NCBI GenBank assembly: GCA_963580455.1
Contig: OY756968.1
Location: 15,469,996-15,533,995 of the forward strand
Length of the DNA: 64,000 nt
Source: Euonymus europaeus
Lineage: Eukaryota > Streptophyta > Magnoliopsida > Celastrales > Celastraceae
Reading direction: 5' to 3'
The notes under the pieces were generated by a model. The model did no database searches and was not told where the DNA came from. It saw only the letters and a list, made by a program, of their open reading frames with translations. Shown here one piece after another: positions 1 to 10,233 of this stretch (its first letter is position 1; each line of letters begins with the position of its first letter). The position numbers were made by a program, and so were the translations under genes.

Positions 1-160
1 CTAGGAAGCTTATACTCTTAAAATTTGACATAGAATAACAATAAAAAGTGTACATTGAGCAACTTTGATGGTCCGAAGTTGCTCAACTCTCTCTGTGGAG
101 GAGCTTTTAACGGTTTTGTCCGTTTGTCATTGAAAGTTGGTGTTTTGGCATCGAAATAAT
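1..160 (+). repeat. Hybrid monomer d/m at window start
   Basis: The left half carries d-type markers (ACTCTT, TACATTGAGC, CTGTGG). The right half carries m-type markers (GTCCGTTTGTCATTGAAAG). Such a chimera is the expected product of in-register exchange between two monomer types, and it sits directly upstream of the first complete 12-monomer unit. Confidence 0.8.
57..84. other. Consensus dyad (9-bp arms, 10-nt spacer)
   Basis: A perfect inverted repeat with arms GAGCAACTT and AAGTTGCTC is separated by TGATGGTCCG. The same element occurs at monomer positions 57-84 in most of the roughly 400 monomers, which makes it one of the best-kept parts of the unit. It could extrude as a hairpin or cruciform, or serve as a site for a dimeric DNA-binding protein. 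A common variant changes the left arm to GAGCAACGT, which breaks one pair. No matching change in the right arm of those monomers restores it. Confidence 0.85.
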
Positions 161-640
161 CTAAGAAGCTTATACTCATAAAATTTGACATATAAGAACA
201 ATAAAAATTGTATACGGAGCAACGTTGATGGTCCGAAGTTGCTCAACTTTCTCTATGAAGGAGCTTTTAATGATTTTATCCATTTGTCATATAAAGTTGG
301 TGTTTTGGCTTCGAAATAATCTATGAAGCTTAAACTCGTAAAATTTGACATATAAGAACAATAAAAATTGTACACCGAGCAACTTTGATGTTTCGAAGTT
401 GCTCAACTCTCTCTATGGAGGAGCTTTTAACGGTTTCGTCCATTTGTCATAGAAATTTGGTGTTTTGGCATCGAAATAGTCTAGGAAGCTTATACTCTTA
501 AAATTTGACATAGAAGAACAATAAAAAGTGTACATTGAGCAACTTTGATGGTCCAAAGTTGCTCAACTCTCTCTGTGGAGGAGCTTTTAACGGTTTTGTC
601 CATTTGTCATAGAAAGTTGCTGTTTTGGCATCGAAATAAT

Positions 641-800
641 CTAGGAAGCTTATACTCATAAAATTTGACATATAAGAACAATAAAAATTGTACAGCGAGC
701 AACTTTGATGGTCCGAAGTTGCTCAACTCTCTCTATGGAGGAGCTTTTAACGTTTTTGTCCATTTGTCATAGAAAGTTGGTGTTTTGGAATCGAAATAAT
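641..800 (+). repeat. Representative 160-bp monomer
   Basis: This monomer is close to the majority sequence and shows the landmarks found throughout the array. Monomer positions 6-11 are a HindIII site (AAGCTT). Positions 20-26 and 43-49 are A/T tracts (AAAATTT and AAAAATT) about two helical turns apart. Positions 57-84 are a dyad with 9-bp arms. Positions 86-95 are a CT-rich run (ACTCTCTCTA) that loses or gains dinucleotides in some copies. Positions 98-110 read AGGAGCTTTTAAC. Positions 141-149 are the conserved word TGTTTTGGA (usually TGTTTTGGC), followed by the CpG-containing TCGAAATAAT. I found no convincing internal half-monomer repeat, so 160 bp is the basic unit. Confidence 0.95.
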
Positions 801-855
801 CTATGAAGCTTATACTCGTAAAATTTGACATAGAAGAACAATAAAAAGTCTATCC

Positions 856-885
856 CGAGCAACTTTGATCGTCCGAAGTTGCTCG
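856..885. other. 10-bp dyad variant in f/k-type monomers
   Basis: In the monomer types that read TATCCCGAGC the dyad gains an outer C-G pair, giving perfect 10-bp arms CGAGCAACTT and AAGTTGCTCG. The change appears on both sides of the same monomer type (CGAGC on the left, GCTCG on the right instead of GCTCA), so the outer pair is kept. It recurs in the k-type monomer about 800 bp downstream and in every region A unit. Confidence 0.8.
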
Positions 886-1498
886 ACTCTCTCTATGGAG
901 GAGCTTTTAACAGTTTTTTCCATTTGTCATAGAAAGTTGTTGATTGGGCATCGAAATAATCTAGGAAGCTTAAACACGTAAAATTTGACATATAAGAACA
1001 ATAAAAATTGTACACCAAGCAACTTTGATGTTCCGAAGTTGCTCAACTCTCTCTATGGAGGAGCTTTTAACGGTTTTGTCCATTTGTCATAGAAATTTAG
1101 TGTTTTGGCATCCAAATAATCTAGGAAGCTTATACTCATAAAATTTGACATATAAGAACAATAAAAATTGTACACCGAGCAACTTTGATGGTCCGAAGTT
1201 GTTTAACTCTCTTATATGGAGGACCTTTTATCGATTTTGTCCATTTGTCATAGAAAGTTGGTGTTTTGGCATCCAAATAATCTAGGAAGCTTATACTCGT
1301 AAAATTTGACAAAGAAGAACAATAAGAAGTATACATAGAGCAATTTTGATGGTCCGAAGTTGCTCAACTCTTTTATATGGAGGAGCATTTATCGGTTTTG
1401 TCAATTTTTCATTGAAAGTTGGTGTTATGGCATCGAAATAATCTAGGAAGCTGAAACTCGTAAAATTTGACATATAAGAACAATAAAAATTGTACAGC

Positions 1499-1526
1499 GA
1501 GCAACTTCGATGGTCCGAAGTTGCTC
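1499..1526. other. Extended 11-bp dyad in j-type monomer
   Basis: In this monomer type a T-to-C change lengthens the dyad to perfect 11-bp arms, GAGCAACTTCG and CGAAGTTGCTC, around the 6-nt loop ATGGTC. The same form recurs once per 12-monomer unit in region A, for example near 4,040, 5,963, 9,008, 11,571 and 13,494, and in the first monomer of the extra 4-mers (near 2,118 and 9,647). The 4-mer copy near 6,605 has one arm mismatch (GAGCACCTTCG). The form is also seen near 29,360. Confidence 0.85.
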
Positions 1527-2083
1527 AACTCTCTCTATGGAGGAGCTTTTAACGGTTTTGTCCATTTGTCATAGAAAGTTGGTGTTTTGGCATCGAAATA
1601 ATCTGTGAAGCTTATACTCGTAAAATTTGAAATAGAAGAACAATAAAAAGTCTATCCCGAGCAACTTTGATCGTCCGAAGTTGCTCGACTCTCTCTATGG
1701 AGGATCTTTTAACAGTTTTTTCCATTTGTCATAGAAAGTTGGTGATTGGGCATCGAAATAATCTAGGAATCTTAAACTCGTAAAATTTGACATATAAGAA
1801 CAATAAAAATTGTACACTGAGCAACTTTGATGGTTCGAAGTTGCTCAACTCTCTCTATGGAGGAGCTTTTAACGGTTTCGTCCATTTGTCATAGAAAGTT
1901 GGTGTTTTGGCATCGAAATAATCTATGAAGCTTATACTCATAAAATTTTACATAAAAGAACAATAAAAAGTCTATCCCGAGCAACTTTGATTTTTCCGAA
2001 GTTGCTCAACTCTCTCTATGGAGGAGCTTTTAACGGTTTTGTCCGTTTGTCATTGAAAGTTGGTGTTTTGGCATCGAAATAAT

Positions 2084-2701
2084 CTAAGAAGCTTATACTC
2101 ATAAAAATTGTACAGCGAGCAACTTCGATGGTCCGAAGTTGCTCAACTCTCTATATAGAGGAGCTTTTAACGGTTTTGTCCATTTGTCATAGAAAGTTGG
2201 TGTTTTGGCATCGAAATAATCTGTGAAGCTTATACTCGTAAAATTTGAAATAGAAGAACAATAAAAAGTCTATCCCGAGCAACTTTGATCGTCCGAAGTT
2301 GCTCGACTCTCTCTATGGAGGATCTTTTAACAGTTTTTTCCATTTGTCATGGAAAGTTGGTGATTGGGCATCAAAATAATCTGGGAATCTTAAACTCGTA
2401 AAATTTGACATATAAGAACAATAAAAATTGTACACTGAGCAACTTTGATGGTCCGAAGTTGCTCAACTCTCTCTATGGAGAAGCTTTTAACGGTTTCGTC
2501 CATTTGTCATAGAAAGTTGGTGTTTTGGCATCGAAATAATCTATGAAGCTTATACTCATAAAATTTTACATAAAAGAACAATAAAAAGTCTATCCCGAGC
2601 AACTTTGATTTTTCCGAAGTTGCTCAACTCTCTCTATGGAGGAGCTTTTAACGGTTTTGTCCGTTTGTCATTGAAAGTTGGTGTTTTGGCATCGAAATAA
2701 T
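2084..2701 (+). repeat. Extra 4-mer (b/j hybrid, k, l, m), with 23-bp deletion
   Basis: Four additional monomers sit between two complete 12-mers. The first starts as type b (CTAAGAAGC) and switches to type j (ACTTCGATGG); k, l and m follow. The expected length is 641 bp, but it is 618 bp because 23 bp are missing near 2,100. The missing piece lies between two ATAAAA words, so one word plus 17 bp was lost. The unit reads as an unequal exchange between a b and a j monomer. Confidence 0.88.
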
Positions 2702-4624
2702 CTAAGAAGCTTATACTCATAAAATTTGACATATAAGAACAATAAAAATTGTATACGGAGCAACGTTGATGGTCCGAAGTTGCTCAACTCTCTCTATGAT
2801 GGAGCTTTTAACGATTTTATCCATTTGTCATATAAAGTTGGTGTTTTGGCTTCGAAATAATCTATGAAGCTTAAACTCGTAAAATTTGACATATAAGAAC
2901 AATAAAAATTGTACACCGAGCAACTTTGATGTTTCGAAGTTGCTCAACTCTCTCTATGGAGGAGCTTTTAACGGTTTCGTCCATTTGTCATAGAAATTTG
3001 GTGTTTTGGCATCGAAATAGTCTAGGAAGCTTATACTCTTAAAATTTGACATAGAAGAACAATAAAAAGTGTACATTGAGCAACTTTGATGGTCCGAAGT
3101 TGCTCAACTCTCTCTGTGGAGGAGCTTTTAACGGTTTTGTCCATTTGTCATAGAAAGTTGCTATTTTGGCATCGAAATAATCTAGGAAGCTTATACTCAT
3201 AAAATTTGACATATAAGAACAATAAAAATTGTACAGCGAGCAACTTTGATGGTCCGAAGTTGCTCAACTCTCTCTATGGAGGAGCTTTTAACGTTTTTGT
3301 CCATTTGTCATAGAAAGTTGGTGTTTTGGAATCGAAATAATCTATGAAGCTTATACTCGTAAAATTTGACATAGAAGAACAATCAAAAGTCTATCCCGAG
3401 CAACTTTGATCGTCCGAAGTTGCTCGACTCTCTCTATGGAGGAGCTTCTAACAGTTTTTTACATTTGTCATAGAAAGTTGTTTATTGGGCATCGAAATAA
3501 TCTAGGAAGCATAAACACGTAAAATTTGACATATAAGAACAATAAAAATTGTACACCGAGCAACTTTGATGTTCCGAAGTTGCTCAACTCTCTCTATGGA
3601 GGAGCTTTTAACGGTTTTGTCCATTTGTCATAGAAATTTAGTGTTTTGGCATCCAAATAATCTAGGAAGCTTATACTCATAAAATTTGACATATAAGAAC
3701 AATAAAAATTGTACACCGAGCAACTTTGATGGTCCGAAGTTGTTTAACTCTCTTATATGGAGGACCTTTTATCGGTTTTGTCCATTTGTCATAGAAAGTT
3801 GGTGTTTTGGCATCCAAATAATCTAGGAAGCTTATACTCGTAAAATTTGACAAAGAAGAACAATAAGAAGTATACATAGAGCAATTTTGATGGTCCGAAG
3901 TTGCTCAACTCTTTTATATGGAGGAGCATTTATCGGTTTTGTCAATTTTTCATTGAAAGTTGGTGTTATGGCATCGAAATAATCTAGGAAGCTCAAACTC
4001 GTAAAATTTGACATATAAGAACAATAAAAATTGTACAGCGAGCAACTTCGATGGTCCGAAGTTGCTCAACTCTCTCTATGGAGGAGCTTTTAACGGTTTT
4101 GTCCATTTGTCATAGAAAGTTGGTGTTTTGGCATCGAAATAATCTGTGAAGCTTATACTCGTAAAATTTGAAGTAGAAGAACAATAAAAAGTCTATCCCG
4201 AGCAACTTTGATCGTCCGAAGTTGCTCGACTCTCTCTATGGAGGATCTTTTAACAGTTTTTTCCATTTGTCATAGAAAGTTGGTGATTGGGCATCGAAAT
4301 AATCTAGGAATCTTAAACTCGTAAAATTTGACATATAAGAACAATAAAAATTGTACACTGAGCAACTTTGATGGTCCGAAGTTGCTCAACTCTCTCTATG
4401 GAGGAGCTTTTAACGGTTTCGTCCATTTGTCATAGAAAGTTGGTGTTTTGGCATCGAAATAATCTATGAAACTTATACTCATAAAATTTTACATAAAAGA
4501 ACAATAAAAAGTCTATCCCGAGCAACTTTGATTTTTCCGAAGTTGCTCAACTCTCTCTTTGGAGGAGCTTTTAACGGTTTTGTTCGTTTGTCATTGAAAG
4601 TTGGTGTTTTGGCATCGAAATAAT
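2702..4624 (+). repeat. 12-monomer HOR, region A copy 2 (1,923 bp)
   Basis: A complete b-to-m unit of exactly 1,923 bp. Its diagnostic variants are AATCAAAAGTC in f (near 3,382), TTTATTGGGC in f, GCTCAAACTCG in j (near 3,991) and GAAGTAGAAG in k (near 4,170). All four recur in the copy that starts at 10,234, so these two units are closer to each other than to their neighbours. Confidence 0.9.
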
Positions 4625-6547
4625 CTAAGAAGCTTATACTCATAAAATTTGACATATAAGAACAATAAAAATTGTATACGGAGCAACGTTGATGGTCCGA
4701 AGTTGCTCAACTCTCTCTATGAAGGAGCTTTTAACGATTTTGTCCATTTGTCATATAAAGTTGGTGTTTTGGCTTCGAAATAATCTATGAAGCTTAAACT
4801 CGTAAAATTTGACATATAAGAACAATAAAAATTGTACACCGAGCAACTTTGATGTTTCGAAGTTGCTCAACTCTCTCTATGAAGGAGCTTTTAACGATTT
4901 TGTCCATTTGTCATATAAAGTTGGTGTTTTGGCTTCGAAATAATCTATGAAGCTTAAACTCGTAAAATTTGACATATAAGAACAATAAAAATTGTACACC
5001 GAGCAACTTTGATGTTTCGAAGTTGCTCAACTCTCTCTATGAAGGAGCTTTTAACGATTTTGTCCATTTGTCATAGAAAGTTGCTGTTTTGGCATCGAAA
5101 TAATCTAGGAAGCTTATACTCATAAAATTTGACATATAAGAACAATAAAAATTGTACAGCGAGCAACTTTGATGGTCCGAAGTTGCTCAACTCTCTCTAT
5201 GGAGGAGCTTTTAACGTTTTTGTCCATTTGTCATAGAAAGTTGGTGTTTTGGAATCGAAATAATCTATGAAGCTTATACTCGTAAAATTTGACATAAAAG
5301 AACAATAAAAAGTCTATCCCGAGCAACTTTGACCGTCCGAAGTTGCTCGACTCTCTCTATGGAGGAGCTTTTAACAGTTTTTTCCATTTGTCATAGAAAG
5401 TTGCTGATTGGGCATCGAAATAATCTAGGAAGCTTAAACACGTAAAATTTGACATATAAGAACAATAAAAATTGTACACCAAGCAACTTTGATGTTCCGA
5501 AGTTGCTCAACTCTCTCTATGGAGGAGCTTTTAACGGTTTTGTCCATTTGTCATAGAAATTTAGTGTTTTGGCATCCAAATAATCTAGGAAGCTTATACT
5601 CATAAAATTTGACATATAAGAACAATAAAAATTGTACAACGAGCAACTTTGATGGTCCGAAGTTGTTTAACTCTCTTATATGGAGGACCTTTTATCGGTT
5701 TTGTCCATTTGTCATAGAAAGTTGGTGTTTTGGCATCCAAATAATCTAGGAAGCTTATACTCGTAAAATTTGACAAAGAAGAACAATAAGAAGTATACAT
5801 AGAGCAATTTTGATGGTCCGAAGTTGCTCAACTCTTTTATATGGAGGAGCATTTATCGGTTTTGTCAATTTTTCATTGAAAGTTGGTATTATGGCATCGA
5901 AATAATCTAGGAAGCTTAAACTCGTAAAATTTGACATATAAGAACAATAAAAATTGTACAGCGAGCAACTTCGATGGTCCGAAGTTGCTCAACTCTCTCT
6001 ATGGAGGAGCTTTTAACGGTTTTGTCCATTTGTCATAGAAAGTTGGTGTTTTGGCATCGAAATAATCTGTGAAGCTTATACTCATAAAATTTGAAATAGA
6101 AGAACAATAAAAAGTCTATCCCGAGCAACTTTGATCGTCCGAAGTTGCTCGACTCTCTCTATGGAGGATCTTTTAACAGTTTTTTCCATTTGTCATAGAA
6201 AGTTGGTGATTGGGCATCGAAATAATCTAGGAATGTTAAACTCGTAAAATTTGACATATAATAACAATAAAAATTGTACACTGAGCAACTTTGATGGTTC
6301 GAAGTTGCTCAACTCTCTCTATGGAGGAGCTTTTAACGGTTTCGTCCATTTGTCATAGAAAGTTGGTGTTTTGGCATCGAAATAATCTATGAAGCTTATA
6401 CTCATAAAATTTTACATAAAAGAACAATAAAAAGTCTATCCCGAGCAACTTTGATTTTTCCGAAGTTGCTCAACTCTCTCTATGGAGGAGCTTTTAACGG
6501 TTTTGTCCGTTTGTCATTGAAAGTTGGTGTTTTGGCATCGAAATAAT
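4625..6547 (+). repeat. 12-monomer HOR, region A copy 3 (1,923 bp)
   Basis: A complete-length unit in which the second and third monomers are chimeras. After b, a c-type start ends like b (ATGAAGGAGC, GGCTTCG). A second c-type start then ends like d (GTTGCTGTTTTGG). The total stays at 12 monomers. The i monomer has GGTATTATGG (near 5,885) and the l monomer has CATATAATAACAAT (near 6,257). Both variants are shared with the copy starting at 7,670. Confidence 0.88.
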
Positions 6548-7188
6548 CTAAGAAGCTTATACTCATAAAATTTGACATATAAGAACAATAAAAATTGTAC
6601 AGCGAGCACCTTCGATGGTCCGAAGTTGCTCAACTCTCTATATGGAGGAGCTTTTAACGGTTTTGTCCATTTGTCATAGAAAGTTGGTGTTTTGGCATCG
6701 AAATAATCTGTGAAGCTTATACTCGTAAAATTTGAAATAGAAGAACAATAAAAAGTCTATCCCGAGCAACTTTGATCGTCCGAAGTTGCTCGACTCTCTC
6801 TATGGAGGATCTTTTAACAGTTTTTTCCATTTGTCATAGAAAGTTGGTGATAGGGCATCAAAATTATCTGGGAATCTTAAACTCGTAAAATTTGACATAT
6901 AAGAACAATAAAAATTGTACACTGAGCAACTTTGATGGTCCGAAGTTGCTCAACTCTCTCTATGGAGAAGCTTTTAACGGTTTCGTCCATTTGTCATAGA
7001 AAGTTGGTGTTTTGGCATCGAAATAATCTATGAAGCTTATACTCATAAAATTTTACATAAAAGAACAATAAAAAGTCTATCCCGAGCAACTTTGATTTTT
7101 CCGAAGTTGCTCAACTCTCTCTATGGAGGAGCTTTTAACGGTTTTGTCCGTTTGTCATTGAAAGTTGGTGTTTTGGCATCGAAATAAT
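6548..7188 (+). repeat. Extra 4-mer (b/j hybrid, k, l, m), 641 bp
   Basis: Same composition as the 4-mer at 2,084 but full length. Markers include a private change in the dyad arm (GAGCACCTTCG), and AAATTATCTGGG in the k-to-l junction near 6,863, which is shared with the 4-mer at 9,593. Confidence 0.88.
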
Positions 7189-7669
7189 CTAAGAAGCGTA
7201 TACTCATAAAATTTGACATATAAGAACAATAAAAATTGTATACGGAGCAACGTTGATGGTCCGAAGTTGCTCAACTCTCTCTATGAAGGAGCTTTTAACG
7301 ATTTTATCCATTTGTCATATAAAGTTGGTGTTTTGGCTTCGAAATAATCTATGAAGCTTAAACTCGTAAAATTTGACATATAAGAACAATAAAAATTGTA
7401 CACCGAGCAACTTTGATGTTTCGAAGTTGCTCAACTCTCTCTATGGAGGAGCATTTAACGGTTTCGTCCATTTGTCATAGAAATTTGGTGTTTTGGCATC
7501 GAAATAATCTATGAAGCTTATACTCATAAAATTTTACATAAAAGAACAATAAAAAGTCTATCCCGAGCAACTTTGAATTTTCCGAAGTTGCTCAACTCTC
7601 TCTATGGAGGAGCTTTTAACGGTTTTGTCCGTTTGTCATTGAAAGTTGGTGTTTTGGCATCGAAATAAT
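7189..7669 (+). repeat. Extra 3-mer (b, c, m), 481 bp
   Basis: A three-monomer insertion of types b and c, followed directly by m, with d to l absent. It is exactly 160+160+161 bp. The c-to-m join falls inside the monomer near 7,480-7,510 without loss of phase, as expected for homologous recombination between non-allelic monomers. Confidence 0.88.
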
Positions 7670-9592
7670 CTAAGAAGCTTATACTCATAAAATTTGACAT
7701 ATAAGAACAATAAAAATTGTATACGGAGCAACGTTGATGGTCCGAAGTTGCTCAACTCTCTCTATGAAGGAGCTTTTAACGATTTTGTCCATTTGTCATA
7801 TAAAGTTGGTGTTTTGGCTTCGAAATAATCTATGAAGCTTAAACTCGTAAAATTTGACATATAAGAACAATAAAAATTGTACACCGAGCAACTTTGATGT
7901 TTCGAAGTTGCTCAACTCTCTCTATGGAGGAGCTTTTAACGGTTTCGTCCATTTGTCATAGAAATTTGGTGTTTTGGCATCGAAATAGTCTAGGAAGCTT
8001 ATACTCTTAAAATTTGACATAGAAGAACAATAAAAAGTGTACATTGAGCAACTTTGATGGTCCGAAGTTGCTCAACTCTCTCTGTGGAGGAGCTTTTAAC
8101 GATTTTGTCCATTTGTCATAGAAAGTTGCTGTTTTGGCATCGAAATAATCTAGGAAGCTTATACTCATAAAATTTGACATATAAGAACAATAAAAATTGT
8201 ACAGCGAGCAACTTTGATGGTCCGAAGTTGCTCAACTCTCTCTATGGAGGAGCTTTTAACGTTTTTGTCCATTTGTCATAGAAAGTTGGTGTTTTGGAAT
8301 CGAAATAATCTATGAAGCTTATACTCGTAAAATTTGACATAGAAGAACAATAAAAAGTCTATCCCGAGCAACTTTGATCGTCCGAAGTTGCTCGACTCTC
8401 TCTATGGAGGAGCTTTTAACAGTTTTTTCCATTTGTCATAGAAAGTTGTTGATTGGGCATCGAAATAATCTAGGAAGCTTAAACACGTAAAATTTGACAT
8501 ATAAGAACAATAAAAATTGTACACCAAGCAACTTTGATGTTCCGAAGTTGCTCAACTCTCTCTATGGAGGAGCTTTTAACGGTTTTGTCCATTTGTCATA
8601 GAAATTTAGTGTTTTGGCATCCAAATAATCTAGGAAGCTTATACTCATAAAATTTGACATATAAGAACAATAAAAATTGTACACCGAGCAACTTTGATGG
8701 TCCGAAGTTGTTTAACTCTCTTATATGGAGGACCTTTTATCGGTTTTTTCCATTTGTCATAGAAAGTTGGTGTTTTGGCATCCAAATAATGTAGGAAGCT
8801 TATACTCGTAAAATTTGACAAAGAAGAACAATAAGAAGTATACATAGAGCAATTTTGATGGTCCGAAGTTGCTCAACTCTTTTATATGGAGGAGCATTTA
8901 TCGGTTTTGTCAATTTTTCATTGAAAGTTGGTATTATGGCATCGAAATAATCTAGGAAGCTTAAACTCGTAAAATTTGACATATAAGAACAATAAAAATT
9001 GTACAGCGAGCAACTTCGATGGTCCGAAGTTGCTCAACTCTCTCTATGGAGGAGCTTTTAACGGTTTTGTCCATTTGTCATAGAAAGTTGGTGTTTTGGC
9101 ATCGAAATAATCTGTGAAGCTTATACTCGTAAAATTTGAAATAGAAGAACAATAAAAAGTCTATCCCGAGCAACTTTGATCGTCCGAAGTTGCTCGACTC
9201 TCTCTATGGAGGATCTTTTAACAGTTTTTTCCATTTGTCATAGAAAGTTGGTGATTGGGCATCGAAATAATCTAGGAATCTTAAACTCGTAAAATTTGAC
9301 ATATAATAACAATAAAAATTGTACACTGAGCAACTTTGATGGTTCGAAGTTGCTCAACTCTCTCTATGGAGGAGCTTTTAACGGTTTCGTCCATTTGTCA
9401 TAGAAAGTTGGTGTTTTGGCATCGAAATAATCTATGAAGCTTATACTCATAAAATTTTACATAAAAGAACAATAAAAAGTCTATCCCGAGCAACTTTGAT
9501 TTTTCCGAAGTTGCTCAACTCTCTCTATGGAGGAGCTTTTAACGGTTTTGTCCGTTTGTCATTGAAAGTTGGTGTTTTGGCATCGAAATAAT
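7670..9592 (+). repeat. 12-monomer HOR, region A copy 4 (1,923 bp)
   Basis: A complete b-to-m unit. It shares the i variant GGTATTATGG and the l variant CATATAATAACAAT with copy 3 at an offset of 3,045 bp. The h monomer has private changes (CGGTTTTTTCC, AATAATGTAGG). Confidence 0.9.
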
Positions 9593-10233
9593 CTAAGAAG
9601 CTTATACTCATAAAATTTGACATATAAGAACAATAAAAATTGTACAGCGAGCAACTTCGATGGTCCGAAGTTGCTCAACTCTCTATATGGAGGAGCTTTT
9701 AACGGTTTTGTCCATTTGTCATAGAAAGTTGGTGTTTTGGCATCGAAATAATCTGTGAAGCTTATACTCGTAAAATTTGAAATAGAAGAATAATAAAAAG
9801 TCTATCCCGAGCAACTTTGATCGTCCGAAGTTGCTCGACTCTCTCTATGGAGGATCTTTTAACAATTTTTTCCATTTGTCATAGAAAGTTGGTGATTGGG
9901 CATCAAAATTATCTGGGAATCTTAAACTCGTAAAATTTGACATATAAGAACAATAAAAATTGTACACTGAGCAACTTTGATGGTCCGAAGTTGCTCAACT
10001 CTCTCTATGGAAAAGCTTTTAACGGTTTCGTCCATTTGTCATAGAAAGTTGGTGTTTTGGCATCGAAATAATCTATGAAGCTTATACTCATAAAATTTTA
10101 CATAAAAGAACAATAAAAAGTCTATCCCGAGCAACTTTGATTTTTCCGAAGTTGCTCAACTCTCTCTATGGAGGAGCTTTTAACGGTTTTGTCCGTTTGT
10201 CATTGAAAGTTGGTGTTTTGGCATCGAAATAAT
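9593..10233 (+). repeat. Extra 4-mer (b/j hybrid, k, l, m), 641 bp
   Basis: The third copy of the 4-mer, at an offset of 3,045 bp from the one at 6,548, with which it shares AAATTATCTGGG. Its own changes include GAATAATAAAAAG in k and ATGGAAAAGC in l. Confidence 0.88.

Larger units (their letters stand above)
161..2083 (+). repeat. 12-monomer HOR, region A copy 1 (1,923 bp)
   Basis: This is the first complete copy. The monomer types, in order, can be told apart by these markers: b (TATACGGAGCAACG, GGCTTCG), c (GATGTTTCG), d (TACATTGAGC, CTGTGG), e (TTGGAATCG), f (TATCCCGAGC, TTGTTGATTGGGC), g (TTAAACACG), h (GTTTAACTCTCTTATATGG), i (AAGAAGTATACATAGAGC), j (ACTTCGATGG), k (CTGTGAAG, GGTGATTGGGC), l (GGAATCTTAAACTCG) and m (TTTTACATAAAAG, GATTTTTCCG). 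Types h, i and m are 161 bp and the rest 160 bp, which gives 1,923 bp. This copy has private changes in h (ATCGATTTTG) and j (GCTGAAACTCG). Confidence 0.9.

Noticed and set aside
6..11. HindIII sites as possible cloning junctions
   Set aside because: The site is part of the monomer consensus and occurs in nearly all units. It varies naturally (AATCTT in l-type, AAACTT in some), so it is not a vector or library artefact.
11..26. Promoter-like TATACTCATAAAATTT element
   Set aside because: It is an AT-rich part of every monomer, with no associated transcript start or gene. Calling about 400 promoters would be unsupported.
98..110. Internal half-monomer repeat (AGGAAGCTTATA at the start against AGGAGCTTTTAA at about 98)
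   Set aside because: The resemblance covers about a dozen bases with gaps and does not extend into the flanks, so a dimeric origin of the 160-bp unit is not supported.
1136..1473. Minus-strand open frames of 60-70 codons that recur in every unit of region A
   Set aside because: They are translations of the satellite. The monomer is 160 bp, one base more than a multiple of three, so the frame rotates and a stop is met within two monomers. The overlapping frames are the same DNA one monomer on. There is no coding-type substitution pattern, and indels do not avoid frame changes.
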